Assembly (NCBI RefSeq): GCF_031180885.1
Contig: NZ_JAPSLK010000007.1
Location: forward strand, 1-43,217
DNA: 43,217 nucleotides
Direction of reading: 5' to 3'
Origin: Saccharothrix sp.
GTDB taxonomy: Bacteria; Actinomycetota; Actinomycetes; Mycobacteriales; Pseudonocardiaceae
Made by a program: the position numbers and the translations under genes. Below are positions 31,814 through 40,067 of the stretch, piece after piece. Below the pieces are notes generated by a model. The model was not told the origin of the DNA. It saw only the letters and a list, made by a program, of their open reading frames with translations, and did not search any database. How positions within the stretch are numbered: the first letter of the stretch is position 1; each line of letters begins with the position of its first letter.

Positions 31814-32509
31814 TCAGCGTGGGAAGAGGGCGCCGAGCAGGGCTTGGGCCAGTGGTTCGCGGAAGCCGATCCGGGTGCGGTCGGTGGGGGTGTCCTTGGG
31901 TTTGCCGCGCGGCGGGTGCAGTTCCAGGGTCACCAGCAGGACTCCTGGACGGTTGGCGTCACCGTGGGGTGCGAGGATGAGTTGGTCGCGTTCTTGGCCC
32001 TTGCCGTCTTCGTCGACGGCGATGTTGGACACGATCGCGGGCACGCCGGCGAGGCGGAGGTCCTTGACGTACTTGGCGATGCTGGGGTTGGAGCGGAATT
32101 TGGTGCTGTACTCGGTCAACGGTGACGCTCCGAACAGGCCCAGCTTGAGGGCGATCTGGTTGTCGGCGGACCACAGTTCGCACCAGGTTCCGTCGGTGAC
32201 GTAGCGGTAGTGCCCTGCTCCGAGCCACTGCTCCCACTGCTGGTCGGGCAGCGCGCTGCACAGCATGTGGGTGGAGGAGGCTTCGTCGGTCGCCCACGCC
32301 TGGAACAGGGCGTCGCCCTTGGCGGGTGGGGTGGGTTTCCACTCGGTGCAGGACTGTGGGTCGGTGCTGCGGTCGCAGACCGCGGGCTTCGGCTGGGTGG
32401 ACTCGGGACTCTCGGGTTGGGCGGTGCCGCCGACGCTGGTGGTGCAGCTGCTCAGGGCGGCGATCGCGGCCAGGGTGAGCGCGGCGAGTACAGCGCGGGC
32501 GCGGGTCAC
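31814..32509 (-). CDS. Lipoprotein of the envelope operon
   Basis: A 231-residue lipoprotein read from GTG 32509 (GTGA overlap with the previous stop). The signal is RARAVLAALTLAAIAALSSC, with lipobox LSSC at about 18-21. After a Pro/Ser linker there are several cysteines (AVCDRSTDPQSCTEW, MLCSALPDQQW, WCELWSADN), likely paired outside the cell. The C-terminus has LILAPHGDANRPGVLLVTLE. No named family was recognised beyond a general resemblance to DUF3558-type proteins. The upstream open frame beyond 32509 is antisense-like and was not used. Confidence 0.7.
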   Translation of the reverse strand: MTRARAVLAALTLAAIAALSSCTTSVGGTAQPESPESTQPKPAVCDRSTDPQSCTEWKPTPPAKGDALFQAWATDEASSTHMLCSALPDQQWEQWLGAGHYRYVTDGTWCELWSADNQIALKLGLFGASPLTEYSTKFRSNPSIAKYVKDLRLAGVPAIVSNIAVDEDGKGQERDQLILAPHGDANRPGVLLVTLELHPPRGKPKDTPTDRTRIGFREPLAQALLGALFPR

Positions 32510-33561
32510 GGCTTGCCCACCTTGGCGAGGATCTTCTCGACCAGGGCGCGCCCGCCGTCGCAGTCCGGGGTGTCGATCCGCACGACTTGGACGTTGGGTA
32601 CCGGGTCGTCGTCGAGGTTGTCGTCGATTACCGTGGTGGCGGCGTCCCAGATCGCGTAGTTGCGGCAGGTGCCGGCGAGCACGCCGGACACGACGGTGAA
32701 GCCGCCGACCTGGCTGGTCTTGTACTTGTCCGGCTGGGACTTGACGAGGTCGTCCGGGCTTTCGTCGACGCCGAACACCACCGTGGTCTCGGCGGCGGCG
32801 GTCTTGGTGCCCTTGGCCGCCGGGCCGGGCTGGATGGTGCACTTGTAGGGCTCGCGGGGCATGATCTTCGCGCCCTGCCCCATGTCCTCGGTGACAGCGG
32901 CGACGGCGTCGCAGGGATCGCGCAGCGCCAGCGGCAAGTCCGGAGCGGTGCGGCCCGAGCCCCGTTGTGGCGGGTTCTTCCAGGTCTCGGCCATGCGGGT
33001 GACGTAGTCGCGGGCGAAGTCGCACGGCGGGCGCACGACCTTCGTGCGGTCGTCGGGCTTGACGTCGAGCACGATCGCGTAGGTCTGGTCCAGGGGGCGG
33101 ATGATCGAGCAACTGGGCAGGGGCTGCCCTTCCTCCTGAACCAGGATCTCCATGCCAGCGAACTGCTCGGGAGCGGCTTCCCTGCGGCGGCCGGCGTCGA
33201 ACTCCTCGGCGACGGTCAGGTAGATCGTCCAGGTGGAACTGAACTCGGACTTCGCCAGCTTCAGCGTGCAGTGGTTGAAGCCGTCCTTCTCGGGCATGAT
33301 CCGGTCGCCTTTGCTGCCCTCCCCCGACGCGGCCGATGCGGCGGCCGGGTCGTGAAGGCCGCACGCGTCGATCTTGCGGTAGCGGGCGAAGGCCTCCGCG
33401 GCAGGCCGCATCGTCTCCGGGATGGCCTGGACGACCGTGCCGGCCGCTGAGGTCTGTGCGGGGTCGGACGGTGGCGGCTCAGGTGTTCCGCCGGTGCAGG
33501 CCACGGTGGCGGTCGCGGTGGCGCAGAGCAGTAGGGCGGCCCTGGACGGGCGTGTCCTCAT
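32506..33561 (-). CDS. Two-domain lipoprotein, DUF3558-like
   Basis: A 351-residue lipoprotein: signal RAALLLCATATATVAC with lipobox TVAC, linker to about 50, then two similar domains. The first has YRKIDACGLHDPAAA, FNHCTLKL and LPSCSIIRPL; the second has LALRDPCDAVAAVTEDMGQG, PYKCTIQPG and AGTCRNYAIWDA. The repeated DPC/ACGL...C pattern suggests an internal duplication of a DUF3558-like unit. The ATG has GAGGGGG 8 bases upstream. It lies 48 bases after the YczE-like gene and overlaps the next lipoprotein gene by GTGA. Confidence 0.75.
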   Translation of the reverse strand: MRTRPSRAALLLCATATATVACTGGTPEPPPSDPAQTSAAGTVVQAIPETMRPAAEAFARYRKIDACGLHDPAAASAASGEGSKGDRIMPEKDGFNHCTLKLAKSEFSSTWTIYLTVAEEFDAGRRREAAPEQFAGMEILVQEEGQPLPSCSIIRPLDQTYAIVLDVKPDDRTKVVRPPCDFARDYVTRMAETWKNPPQRGSGRTAPDLPLALRDPCDAVAAVTEDMGQGAKIMPREPYKCTIQPGPAAKGTKTAAAETTVVFGVDESPDDLVKSQPDKYKTSQVGGFTVVSGVLAGTCRNYAIWDAATTVIDDNLDDDPVPNVQVVRIDTPDCDGGRALVEKILAKVGKP

Positions 33562-33609
33562 CGGTGTGTCCCCCTCGGATACGGGTGGTGTGAGCCAACG
33601 CCGGATGCG

Positions 33610-34848
33610 TCAGCGGGCGAGTCGCAGGAACGTGGCGTGGTTCAGCGCCGTCACGGCGCCGGTGGGGCCGCCGGGTGCGTCGGCTGGCGGGACCCCGTGG
33701 TGGGCACCGCGGCGTGTCGGCGACCGGTCGGGTGCGGTCTTCGTGGAGCGCCTCGGGCCGTCGTGGTCCGAGGACGGCGTGCCGCGCACGGCGGTCCAGC
33801 AGTGCACGACTCCGCCAGCAACCGGGTATTGCAAAACCAACCCGTGGTGCAGTGCCACCAGGTCGTCGTCGGATCCGTCGTCGACATAGGCGCCGTAGAC
33901 GATCCGGACACCGTGGCATCGCGCGAAGTCGAGAAAGGATTCGATGCTCATCGCCGTGGGGCCAGCCGGACCGACCACGGTGGACATTGGTGGATGGGGC
34001 AGCAGCCCAGGCCACAGTGACAGCTGAGGTTCGTCGGTGCCCTCGACGAGCGCGCGCAGCGCCGCCATGCGGTGGGCGCGCGGCATCGTGGGCTCGGCGG
34101 GTTGCTCTGCGTCGGGTTCCGCGCGCCGCGCACGCCGCTGGTGAGTCGACTTGTCCGACTGCGTGGAATCCCCTGCAAGGGACGGAGAGTCGGAGTTGCC
34201 CATCAGGGCACCGAGGCGTTCGATCATCGGGCCGAGAGCGAGGGACAGCAGCAGGGACCCGATGCCGACGACTCCGGTGGACACCGCATCCTGGAGGCCC
34301 AGCAGCAGCCAGCCTGTCGACAGGAACGCGAGGTCGGTGACGACGCGGATCGCGCGCGGCCTGAGCCACGGGCGGCGGCGGTGCAACTCGGCCATCAACC
34401 CGTCGCGAGGCAACGCTCCGAGAGCGGCACTGAGGTAGAGGGCGACACCGGCGGCGAACGCGATTGTGCCCAGGACGAGCAGGGCCGCCCGCCACCACCA
34501 TGAGGCCGGCGCGGTGGTCCATGCCAGGGCCAGGTCGCACACGACCGCCGGCACTACTGCTGCGATCACCGTTCCGACGCCGGGGCGGATGCCCCAGGCC
34601 GCGTGCGCCACCAACAGCGTCGCTTGGGTCGCGATGATCGCCCCGCCCAAGGTCCAGCCGGTGTGGTGGCTGACTGCGGTGTGCAGCACGTTCAACGGCA
34701 ACATGCCGGCTCGGGCACGCACCACGGCGGCGATCGCGACACCGATCAGGATCGTCCCGGTGACCAGGCGGGCGAGTCGCGCGACGAATCCCCAGCCGCT
34801 CTCCCCCACCTCACGCGCACTGACTGCACGGCCGCTACGACGAAACAT
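33610..34848 (-). CDS. YczE/YitT-like membrane protein with extra C-terminal domain
   Basis: A 412-residue protein, first gene of the envelope operon. The start is ATG 34848 with GGAGGGGG upstream. Residues about 20-210 contain five hydrophobic helices in the YczE/YitT arrangement (LVTGTILIGVAIAAVVRA, GGAIIATQATLLVAHAAWG, VIAAVVPAVVCDLALAW, AALLVLGTIAFAAGVALYL, VGIGSLLLSLALGP) with the conserved ALGALPRDGLMAELH loop. YczE proteins are suspected transporters or regulators. The C-terminal 200 residues are soluble, with MSIESFLDFARCHGVRIVYG, VALHHGLVLQYPVAGGVVHC and a Pro/Arg-rich end; this part was not recognised and is absent from normal YczE, so the protein looks like a fusion. Confidence 0.7.
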   Translation of the reverse strand: MFRRSGRAVSAREVGESGWGFVARLARLVTGTILIGVAIAAVVRARAGMLPLNVLHTAVSHHTGWTLGGAIIATQATLLVAHAAWGIRPGVGTVIAAVVPAVVCDLALAWTTAPASWWWRAALLVLGTIAFAAGVALYLSAALGALPRDGLMAELHRRRPWLRPRAIRVVTDLAFLSTGWLLLGLQDAVSTGVVGIGSLLLSLALGPMIERLGALMGNSDSPSLAGDSTQSDKSTHQRRARRAEPDAEQPAEPTMPRAHRMAALRALVEGTDEPQLSLWPGLLPHPPMSTVVGPAGPTAMSIESFLDFARCHGVRIVYGAYVDDGSDDDLVALHHGLVLQYPVAGGVVHCWTAVRGTPSSDHDGPRRSTKTAPDRSPTRRGAHHGVPPADAPGGPTGAVTALNHATFLRLAR

Positions 34849-34954
34849 GGAAACCCCCTCCACGGGACACCAGCAAAGGTGTCACGACCGAGGGGGACGC
34901 GGCCGGACACGAGCAAGGTAGCGCACAATCGCCATTCCGCAAAGGATTCCACTC

Positions 34955-35027
34955 ACCGAAACCGCCACGGTTCCAAACACCGAAACCGAGACCACTCCGC
35001 ACGTGTTCCACAAATCGGAACGGTTTC
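34955..35027. promoter_or_regulatory. Repeated GAAACCG motifs in the divergent envelope promoter region
   Basis: ACCGAAACCG occurs at 34955-34964 and 34979-34988, 24 bases apart, and CGGTTTC lies inverted at 35021-35027. They sit in the AT-richer 440-bp gap between the YczE-like gene (start 34848) and the plus-strand gene at 35292, so they are candidate operator sites for the divergent units. Apart from these and the hairpin at 35113, the gap holds nothing I can support. Confidence 0.4.
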
Positions 35028-35112
35028 ACTCAGAGAAACAGTGACAACTGCGTATTCGCAGGTCAAAGGCAGTTGAGCCAGATATTTGAAGCAATTGCGT
35101 GACAAAGGGAAC

Positions 35113-35142
35113 GGTGGTGTGCAATCGTCTTTGCACACCACC
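35113..35142. promoter_or_regulatory. Strong perfect hairpin upstream of 35292
   Basis: GGTGGTGTGCAA, loop TCGTCT, TTGCACACCACC is a perfect 12-bp stem in the divergent promoter gap. It has no T-run, so an operator or a 5' untranslated-region structure for the 35292 gene (150 bases downstream) is more likely than a terminator. Confidence 0.5.
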
Positions 35143-35291
35143 TCGGCACGTGTTCCGAGAGGTGAAACCAGGGCCACACACAGAACATCAGCCCTGACGG
35201 GCACGTCGACCACCTCGCCATTCCAGGGGGACGGACGCGAGGTGGTCAGCGGCCGAAGCACCAAATCTGCGAATCGGTTGTAGGGGGTGCC

Positions 35292-36191
35292 ATGTCATCG
35301 GACCTGCGCGCACGCTGGCGCCACGGCGACGGTCGTCTGTGGTTGCAGCTGGGCCACCGCGTCGACGAAGTGCCACAGGCGATCACCGACCGTCTCTTAC
35401 GGGACTTCGTGACCCTGACGCTGGACCCCGGCGCCGACCTGCTGCGCCTGGAAGCCGCGATGCGCCGGTCGGTCGCGCTCGGCATCGACCGCGTCGACGA
35501 CGCCGAACGACGCATGGCCACCGCGCGACGCGGCGGCCGCCACGACGATCTCGCCCTGGCCACCGACGACCACCTCACGGCGGTCACCGTGGTCCAGAAC
35601 GACCAGGTCGACCTACAGCGGCTAAGAGAGTGGATCACAGCCCTCGACGTCGCTCGCGGCCCACTGCACGACGCCGCCGCGGGGTGGAAACGGTCTCCCG
35701 AGGTGCCCGCCCAGGTGCTGGTCGTGAACGAGGACGAGTTCCTGGCCGTCGACCCCCGGCGCGCGACCACGACCCGAGTCGGTGTGCCCGCCATCGACGG
35801 CGTCGAAGCCTTCGGGTCGCAGTGGCGCCGCGACGGTGACGACGACGACCTCGCCGCCGGCCCCGAGATCGACCGGTGCGGACGCTGGGCGCTGGGCCAC
35901 ATCGCCCGCACCGGCGAGATCTACGCGGTACTGCGCGCCGGCCCGGAGACGGCCCGGATCTGGCTTCTGGGAACAGGCTTCGAGCGGCACCGCGCCTACT
36001 CGATCCTCGAAGCGCTCATGCCGCGGATGCGCGAACCGAACTCGGTGATCCTCGCCGCCGAGGTCGTGCACACCGTCAACCTCCGCCACACCCGGCCGCC
36101 GCTGGCACTGCTGCGCCGTCCTTCACCGCTGGACGAGGACGGCGCGAGACTGGCCCGCAACCACCGATCGCCGTCCGGTGAACGGGCATGA
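35292..36191 (+). CDS. Unknown protein of the envelope region
   Basis: A 299-residue, arginine- and aspartate-rich soluble protein; TAGGGGG precedes the ATG by a few bases. The N-terminal part reads WRHGDGRLWLQLGHRVDEVP and LTLDPGADLLRLEAAMRRSV; the middle has AVDPRRATTTRVGVPAIDGV; a later part, RCGRWALGHIARTGEIYAVL and ILEALMPRMREPNSVILAAE, is well formed. No family was recognised. It overlaps the following lipoprotein gene by ATGA, which suggests a cytoplasmic partner of an exported protein. Confidence 0.65.
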   Translation: MSSDLRARWRHGDGRLWLQLGHRVDEVPQAITDRLLRDFVTLTLDPGADLLRLEAAMRRSVALGIDRVDDAERRMATARRGGRHDDLALATDDHLTAVTVVQNDQVDLQRLREWITALDVARGPLHDAAAGWKRSPEVPAQVLVVNEDEFLAVDPRRATTTRVGVPAIDGVEAFGSQWRRDGDDDDLAAGPEIDRCGRWALGHIARTGEIYAVLRAGPETARIWLLGTGFERHRAYSILEALMPRMREPNSVILAAEVVHTVNLRHTRPPLALLRRPSPLDEDGARLARNHRSPSGERA

Positions 36192-36619
36192 ACCGCACCA
36201 CCAGCCGCCTGCTGGCACTCCTGCTCACCGCAGCCTCGCTCACCTTGACACCGGGGTGCGCGCCCGCCGCCCACGACATCCGCAGGCCTGAGCACCCACC
36301 GCCGGGTACGACCAAACCCGCCGCCGCGACCTCGGTGGTTATGCCGCCGCCGCAGGCCCGCGGCGACCCGGTCACCGTGTCCGGCTCGATCGACTGGACC
36401 GGACACCGGCCGGGCTGCGTGTCCTTGACCCTCGAGAGCGGCCAACGCTTCCAACTGACCGGCACCACGGTCGACCAGGGCGAGCAGGAAGCCCGCTCCG
36501 GTCACCGCCCGACCCAGCAACGAGCACGGGTCACCGGCCACATACCGCCGGTCGGCGCGACCTCCTGCGGACCATGGCGCGCCTTCTGGGCCGACACCGT
36601 CGACCCGGCAGCCACCTGA
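36188..36619 (+). CDS. Small lipoprotein
   Basis: A 143-residue exported protein. The signal is RLLALLLTAASLTLTPGC, with lipobox-like TPGC near residue 24. A Pro-rich linker is followed by a small beta-rich domain: DPVTVSGSIDWTGHRPGCVS, LTLESGQRFQLTGTT, ARVTGHIPPVGATSCGPW. The pattern and two cysteines suggest an OB-like or small barrel domain; the family is not certain. Translation is coupled to 35292-36191. Confidence 0.7.
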   Translation: MNRTTSRLLALLLTAASLTLTPGCAPAAHDIRRPEHPPPGTTKPAAATSVVMPPPQARGDPVTVSGSIDWTGHRPGCVSLTLESGQRFQLTGTTVDQGEQEARSGHRPTQQRARVTGHIPPVGATSCGPWRAFWADTVDPAAT

Positions 36620-36635
36620 CCCGCCACCGCGGCCC

Positions 36636-36775
36636 CTCCGGCAAGGCCGCCCACAACGTCCGGTCGCACCCGCGACCGGCGGCCGTGGCGCCCCCCCCAC
36701 CCCCACCGCCCCCGCGCCCCCTCCGGCACGGCCGCCCACACCGTCCGGTCGCCCCCGCCGCGGGCGGCCGTGCCG
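36636..36775. repeat. GC-rich imperfect direct repeat with internal hairpins
   Basis: Two copies of a roughly 55-base unit begin at 36636 and 36721 (offset 85), each reading CTCCGGCA(A/C)GGCCGCCCACA, then CGTCCGGTCGC, then a GGCGGCCG end. In each copy the GGCCGCC...GGCGGCC ends can pair. They fill the gap between the small lipoprotein and the DUF6355-like gene and may be a terminator or a repeat family. Two copies only, so no CRISPR. Confidence 0.6.
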
Positions 36776-36846
36776 CCGCCCGAACCTCCTCCCCCCTGGG
36801 GCAGGGCGGCGGCACGGCACCCACCACGATGAGACAGGGGAACCAG

Positions 36847-37326
36847 GTGAACCGTTCGATCATCGCGCGCGTGCTCGGCACACTCGCGATCGCACTCGGC
36901 TTGGTGCTGGCACTGGGCACCGCCAACGCCAACGCTCAAGTGGCGCTGGCCGAACCCGGCACCTCGACCGACGCCCAGGGCCAGTCCCAGCCACGCACCT
37001 CGGAGCCGGCGACACCGGACGCCCTGATCGAGGGCGGCCCCTACGGCCCTCACGGCGGTCCGCGCCCCACCACGGACCCGACCGTCGCCGTCGACCTCAA
37101 CGGACTGTCCACTTCGTACTACCGCAACTGCGGGTTCTGGGTACGGTGGGACTCCTACTACACCCACTGCGGATCGGCCTACACCATCAAGATCCGCGTC
37201 AACTTCTGGTACGGCGCGAACTACCGCGACATCTGGGTCGGGCGAGGCACGACGAACCTGAGCACCCACCCCTACCTGCAAGGCGCAGGCATGATCACCA
37301 ACGCCTGGTGCATCGAGAACTGCTGA
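36847..37326 (+). CDS. DUF6355-like secreted protein
   Basis: A 159-residue secreted protein from GTG 36847, with AGGGGA 7 bases upstream. The signal peptide is ARVLGTLAIALGLVLALGTA with likely cleavage after ANA or AQVALA. A Pro/Thr/Gln linker leads to a small C-terminal domain: YYRNCGFWVRWDSYYTHCGS, then IKIRVNFWYGANYRDIWVGR, then GMITNAWCIENC. Four cysteines and the CG...YxHCG...WVGxGTT pattern resemble DUF6355, small secreted domains of actinomycetes of unknown role, sometimes near biosynthetic genes. The gap 37327-37450 is non-coding. Confidence 0.65.
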   Translation: MNRSIIARVLGTLAIALGLVLALGTANANAQVALAEPGTSTDAQGQSQPRTSEPATPDALIEGGPYGPHGGPRPTTDPTVAVDLNGLSTSYYRNCGFWVRWDSYYTHCGSAYTIKIRVNFWYGANYRDIWVGRGTTNLSTHPYLQGAGMITNAWCIENC

Positions 37327-37434
37327 TCACCCCCACCCCGTAGCCGCATCCCGAAGCGACTACGCACGCGCACCGCCGCCGTCGGGGGCGACCGGCGCGC
37401 ACCCCCCTCCCCACCAAGCCTCCCCCGTTCACGA

Positions 37435-38207
37435 CAGGAGGTGATACCCGATCGACCACGGCCAGGACGACGATTCCGCACCACGACGCCGCCCGCAGGC
37501 GGTGGCCGTCGGCTCCGCGCTCGCCGCCCTGGCCGTGGTCGTCCTACTGCTCGACACGGCCAACGGTCGGGGCCAGGTGCCCCCTGGTCCCGACACCGCC
37601 GCCACAACGATCACGCCGAAGGCTGCCGCCCTTCGACGCGATCCCACCGCAACCGGTGACCGTCGAGGAACTGGCCCAACTCGCCACCACGACCACATCC
37701 GAGAACATCCCCGCCGCACCCGACCAACCCGCCACCGGGCAAGTCGTCCCCCCACCCGCCCCATGCCTCTGTTCGCCGATCCCGGCCGCAACCCCGTCGC
37801 CACAGCCCATCCCCCTCAACCCGTCGGGATCGAACCGGCACGGGCGGAAGTCGACACCTGGCTGCCCATCCTGCAAAACCAATCCAACTGGCAATGTCTC
37901 GCTGCCGTCAGGTCATAACAACTCCGTGGCCTGGCTACACCTAGGCCCCGAATCACAGTGGCGACAACCCCGTACGCCATCACCGTGGACCGCGCTCAGT
38001 TCGAACTGGCGCTCCAGCGCGACGGACAACCAGTTGGGCAGTGGACAGTCGGCACCGACAAACCTGGTGCCGTCCCCGGCCGGTTGGACGTTCCTCCTCG
38101 CCGCCGTGCGCGATCACCAGGCGAATTACAGCCCCGTCCTCCTACCGCTCGACATGCATTCCAGCGGCTACCAAACCTACGGCGAAGACCCTGGCACCGT
38201 CGGCATC
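37435..38207 (+). pseudogene. Decayed L,D-transpeptidase gene
   Basis: AGGAGGTGA (37435-37443) is a perfect ribosome binding site, but the expected start in the coding frame is ATC at 37451. The frame then gives a membrane helix (AVAVGSALAALAVVVLLLD). Natural-looking stretches continue in alternating frames: PPFDAIPPQPVTVEELAQLA (from about 37626), then ARAEVDTWLPILQNQSNWQC (to stop 37918), SVAWLHLGPES, then VATTPYAITVDRAQFELALQ and QPVGQWTVGTDKPGAV (from 37958), then SPAGWTFLLAAV and SPVLLPLDMHSSG (frame as at 37656) to GTVGI. The last pieces are typical of the YkuD fold. The HG and SxGC catalytic end is missing. At least four frame changes and a lost start make it dead. Confidence 0.75.
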
Positions 38208-38210
38208 GAG

Positions 38211-38504
38211 GTGACAGGCTTCGGCGTCGGTGCCCTGGCCGCCGTGGTGATCGCCATGACCGGTGCCGGCGGCGCCTACGCCGACGACAGCGGTGTCACT
38301 CTCACCACCACGGTCCGCCCGACCAAGCCCACCGCCACGACTCGGACCACCACGACAAAGCCCCCGCTGCCCACCGCAGAACCCACAACGCCACCTCCGA
38401 CGAAGACCGAGGTGATCGTCGTACCGAAGACCGAGGTCGTCGTGGTGCCGTTGGCGGCACCCGTACCGACCATGGTTGCCGCGCACCAACCAGTCCCCGG
38501 CTGA
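38211..38504 (+). pseudogene. Headless secreted Thr/Pro-rich protein fused to the dead L,D-transpeptidase
   Basis: Directly after GTVGI the same frame changes to VTGFGVGALAAVVIAMTGAG, then AYADDSG. That is the core and cleavage site of a signal peptide lacking its basic start. A Thr/Pro-rich stretch follows, with two tandem copies of KTEVxVVP (KTEVIVVP, KTEVVVVP) and an end at 38504. I infer a deletion joined the L,D-transpeptidase to a downstream secreted-protein gene, removing the end of one and the start of the other. A GTG at 38211 has no ribosome binding site. Confidence 0.5.
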
Positions 38505-38695
38505 CCATACTGCCCTGCGAGCCCGGACCGGCCTCGAAGGCATGGACCGGGGCACCCCGGCCCCTGGGAGCCGGCTGTGCCGCACATCGACACCGACACA
38601 CACGCCAGCACCGCGACCACCGCCACGCAAACCGACCACTGCAACACCGCGCACATCGACACCACGACCAGCGGCGCCTACCGCCCGCCCGAAAT

Positions 38696-38830
38696 GCCGA
38701 CCGCATCAACCGGTTCAAACGCACGATCAACACCGCCGCGTCATCCACCGAGGCCTTGACCTTGTGGACCGGCCTCAGGCTGCATCGCATCGAACGGCCG
38801 CCGGACACCACCCGAGCCCTCGCCGCGTAG
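38696..38830 (+). pseudogene. C-terminal remnant of an unknown gene; gap otherwise empty
   Basis: The last 44 codons before the stop at 38828-38830 read as natural protein (ADRINRFKRTINTAASSTEA, then LTLWTGLRLHRIERPPDTTR). Upstream the frame dissolves into Arg/His-rich antisense-like sequence and no start is visible. It looks like the tail of a deleted gene. The rest of 38505-39035 holds nothing I can support. Confidence 0.35.
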
Positions 38831-39035
38831 GAGCCAAGCGCCTCGACCTGCCCGGTGGGTCCCTGTCGCACCGCGGACGCCACGCACCAACTGGTCGAGA
38901 AGACTCCACCGGCTCGACGCACCTCCACCACCGACCTCGTCCAAGGTCAGCGGGAGGACGATGTCGTCCAGGGCCATGGTGGTGATCCACGTGGTACCCC
39001 TGCACGAACCAGCCGCTGATCGAACAGGAGATGAA

Positions 39036-40067
39036 GTGACCCTGAACTGGCAAGTCGGCAACGCCGCCGAAGACGGCAGCTCGACCCGCGGTTTCCAGGC
39101 AGCAACTGGCGGACTGCTTCGTACGGCAGGACCAACTCGCCCGTGCGGTGCCCCTGCTGCGGGAATCCGGCAACGAGGCGTACGCCGCGCAGCTGGCCGC
39201 CGTGACCGGCACGCCGTACGAGGTGCACGGCGCGCAGACCACACGGTTGCCCTTCCTCGCCATGGATCCCTTCCCCTGGTCGAGGCATCGGTGAGCGGGC
39301 GGAACCCGAGGAAGTTCCTTCTCGACACCGGGGGAACGCTGAGTCTGTCGATGGCCACCGCCGAGGAGGCCGGTCTTCGCGCGGTGGCCACCGGCAGGGG
39401 GCGGGCCGGCGGCCAGACGTTCACCATGTACTTCGGCGTCCTGGACTCGTTCCGGATGGGCGACATCGAACTGCGCAACCTCCCGGTCCACTGGCACGAC
39501 GCCGTGATGCCCAGCGCCCTCGGCGACCCCCAACCGTCGGGCGTCATCGGAACCACGATCTTCTACCACTTCCTGACCACGATGGACTACGCGAACCGGG
39601 CGTTGATCCTGCGCCGGAAGACCAGCGCGAAGCTGCGGCAGTTCCGGGTGGAGGCCGAGCGCGCCGGCGCCGAGACCCTGCCGCTGTGGCTGGCCGCCGA
39701 CCACTTCCCGTGCACACTCGGCAGTCTCAACGACTACGGGCCGAGGGTGGTGTCGCTCGACACGGGCGGAGCCGGTGGCATCGGCGTGGTCACGACCGGG
39801 GAAGTGGCCGGGCGTGCGGGCATCAGGGTGGACTACGACCGGCCGACGTCGTTCAACAGGATCCCCGTCCACCCCTGCGTCCCCGACCGGGCGAGCCTGG
39901 GCGGCGCGGTCGCCCGGGACATCTACAGCATCGCGGGCCCACTGCTGATGGACGACCGCTTCCGGTTCGACACCATCGCCAACTTCACGCACAGCTTCTT
40001 CAAGCCCTACGCCATCACCTTCGACTTCGCGGACATGAACTTCCACATCACCTCCAGCCCTCGGTAG
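39036..40067 (+). CDS. Retropepsin-like aspartic protease, with an internal shifted segment
   Basis: The start is GTG 39036, 5 bases after AACAGGAG. The frame is open for 343 residues. The C-terminal 250 residues hold two aspartic-protease half motifs, [15 protein letters not shown] and [17 protein letters not shown], each with the catalytic DTG, and [20 protein letters not shown] as a hydrophobic-Gly element. Residues about 22-80 in this frame are Arg-rich nonsense. The natural sequence there ([20 protein letters not shown], then [20 protein letters not shown]) is in the next frame between 39100 and 39276, ending at the C-run 39273-39276. An extra base near 39099 and a lost C near 39276 cancel out, so the protease domain is still read. 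The segment is probably mis-sequenced or genuinely altered. No signal peptide was seen. Confidence 0.75.
   Translation: MTLNWQVGNAAEDGSSTRGFQAATGGLLRTAGPTRPCGAPAAGIRQRGVRRAAGRRDRHAVRGARRADHTVALPRHGSLPLVEASVSGRNPRKFLLDTGGTLSLSMATAEEAGLRAVATGRGRAGGQTFTMYFGVLDSFRMGDIELRNLPVHWHDAVMPSALGDPQPSGVIGTTIFYHFLTTMDYANRALILRRKTSAKLRQFRVEAERAGAETLPLWLAADHFPCTLGSLNDYGPRVVSLDTGGAGGIGVVTTGEVAGRAGIRVDYDRPTSFNRIPVHPCVPDRASLGGAVARDIYSIAGPLLMDDRFRFDTIANFTHSFFKPYAITFDFADMNFHITSSPR

Noticed and set aside
32510..33364. Extended open frame upstream of the 31814-32509 lipoprotein
   Set aside because: Out-of-frame shadow of the two-domain lipoprotein; the real start at 32509 gives a clean lipoprotein signal.
36636..36775. 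Possible CRISPR-like repeat
   Set aside because: Only two GC-rich units with similar intervening sequence and no cas genes.
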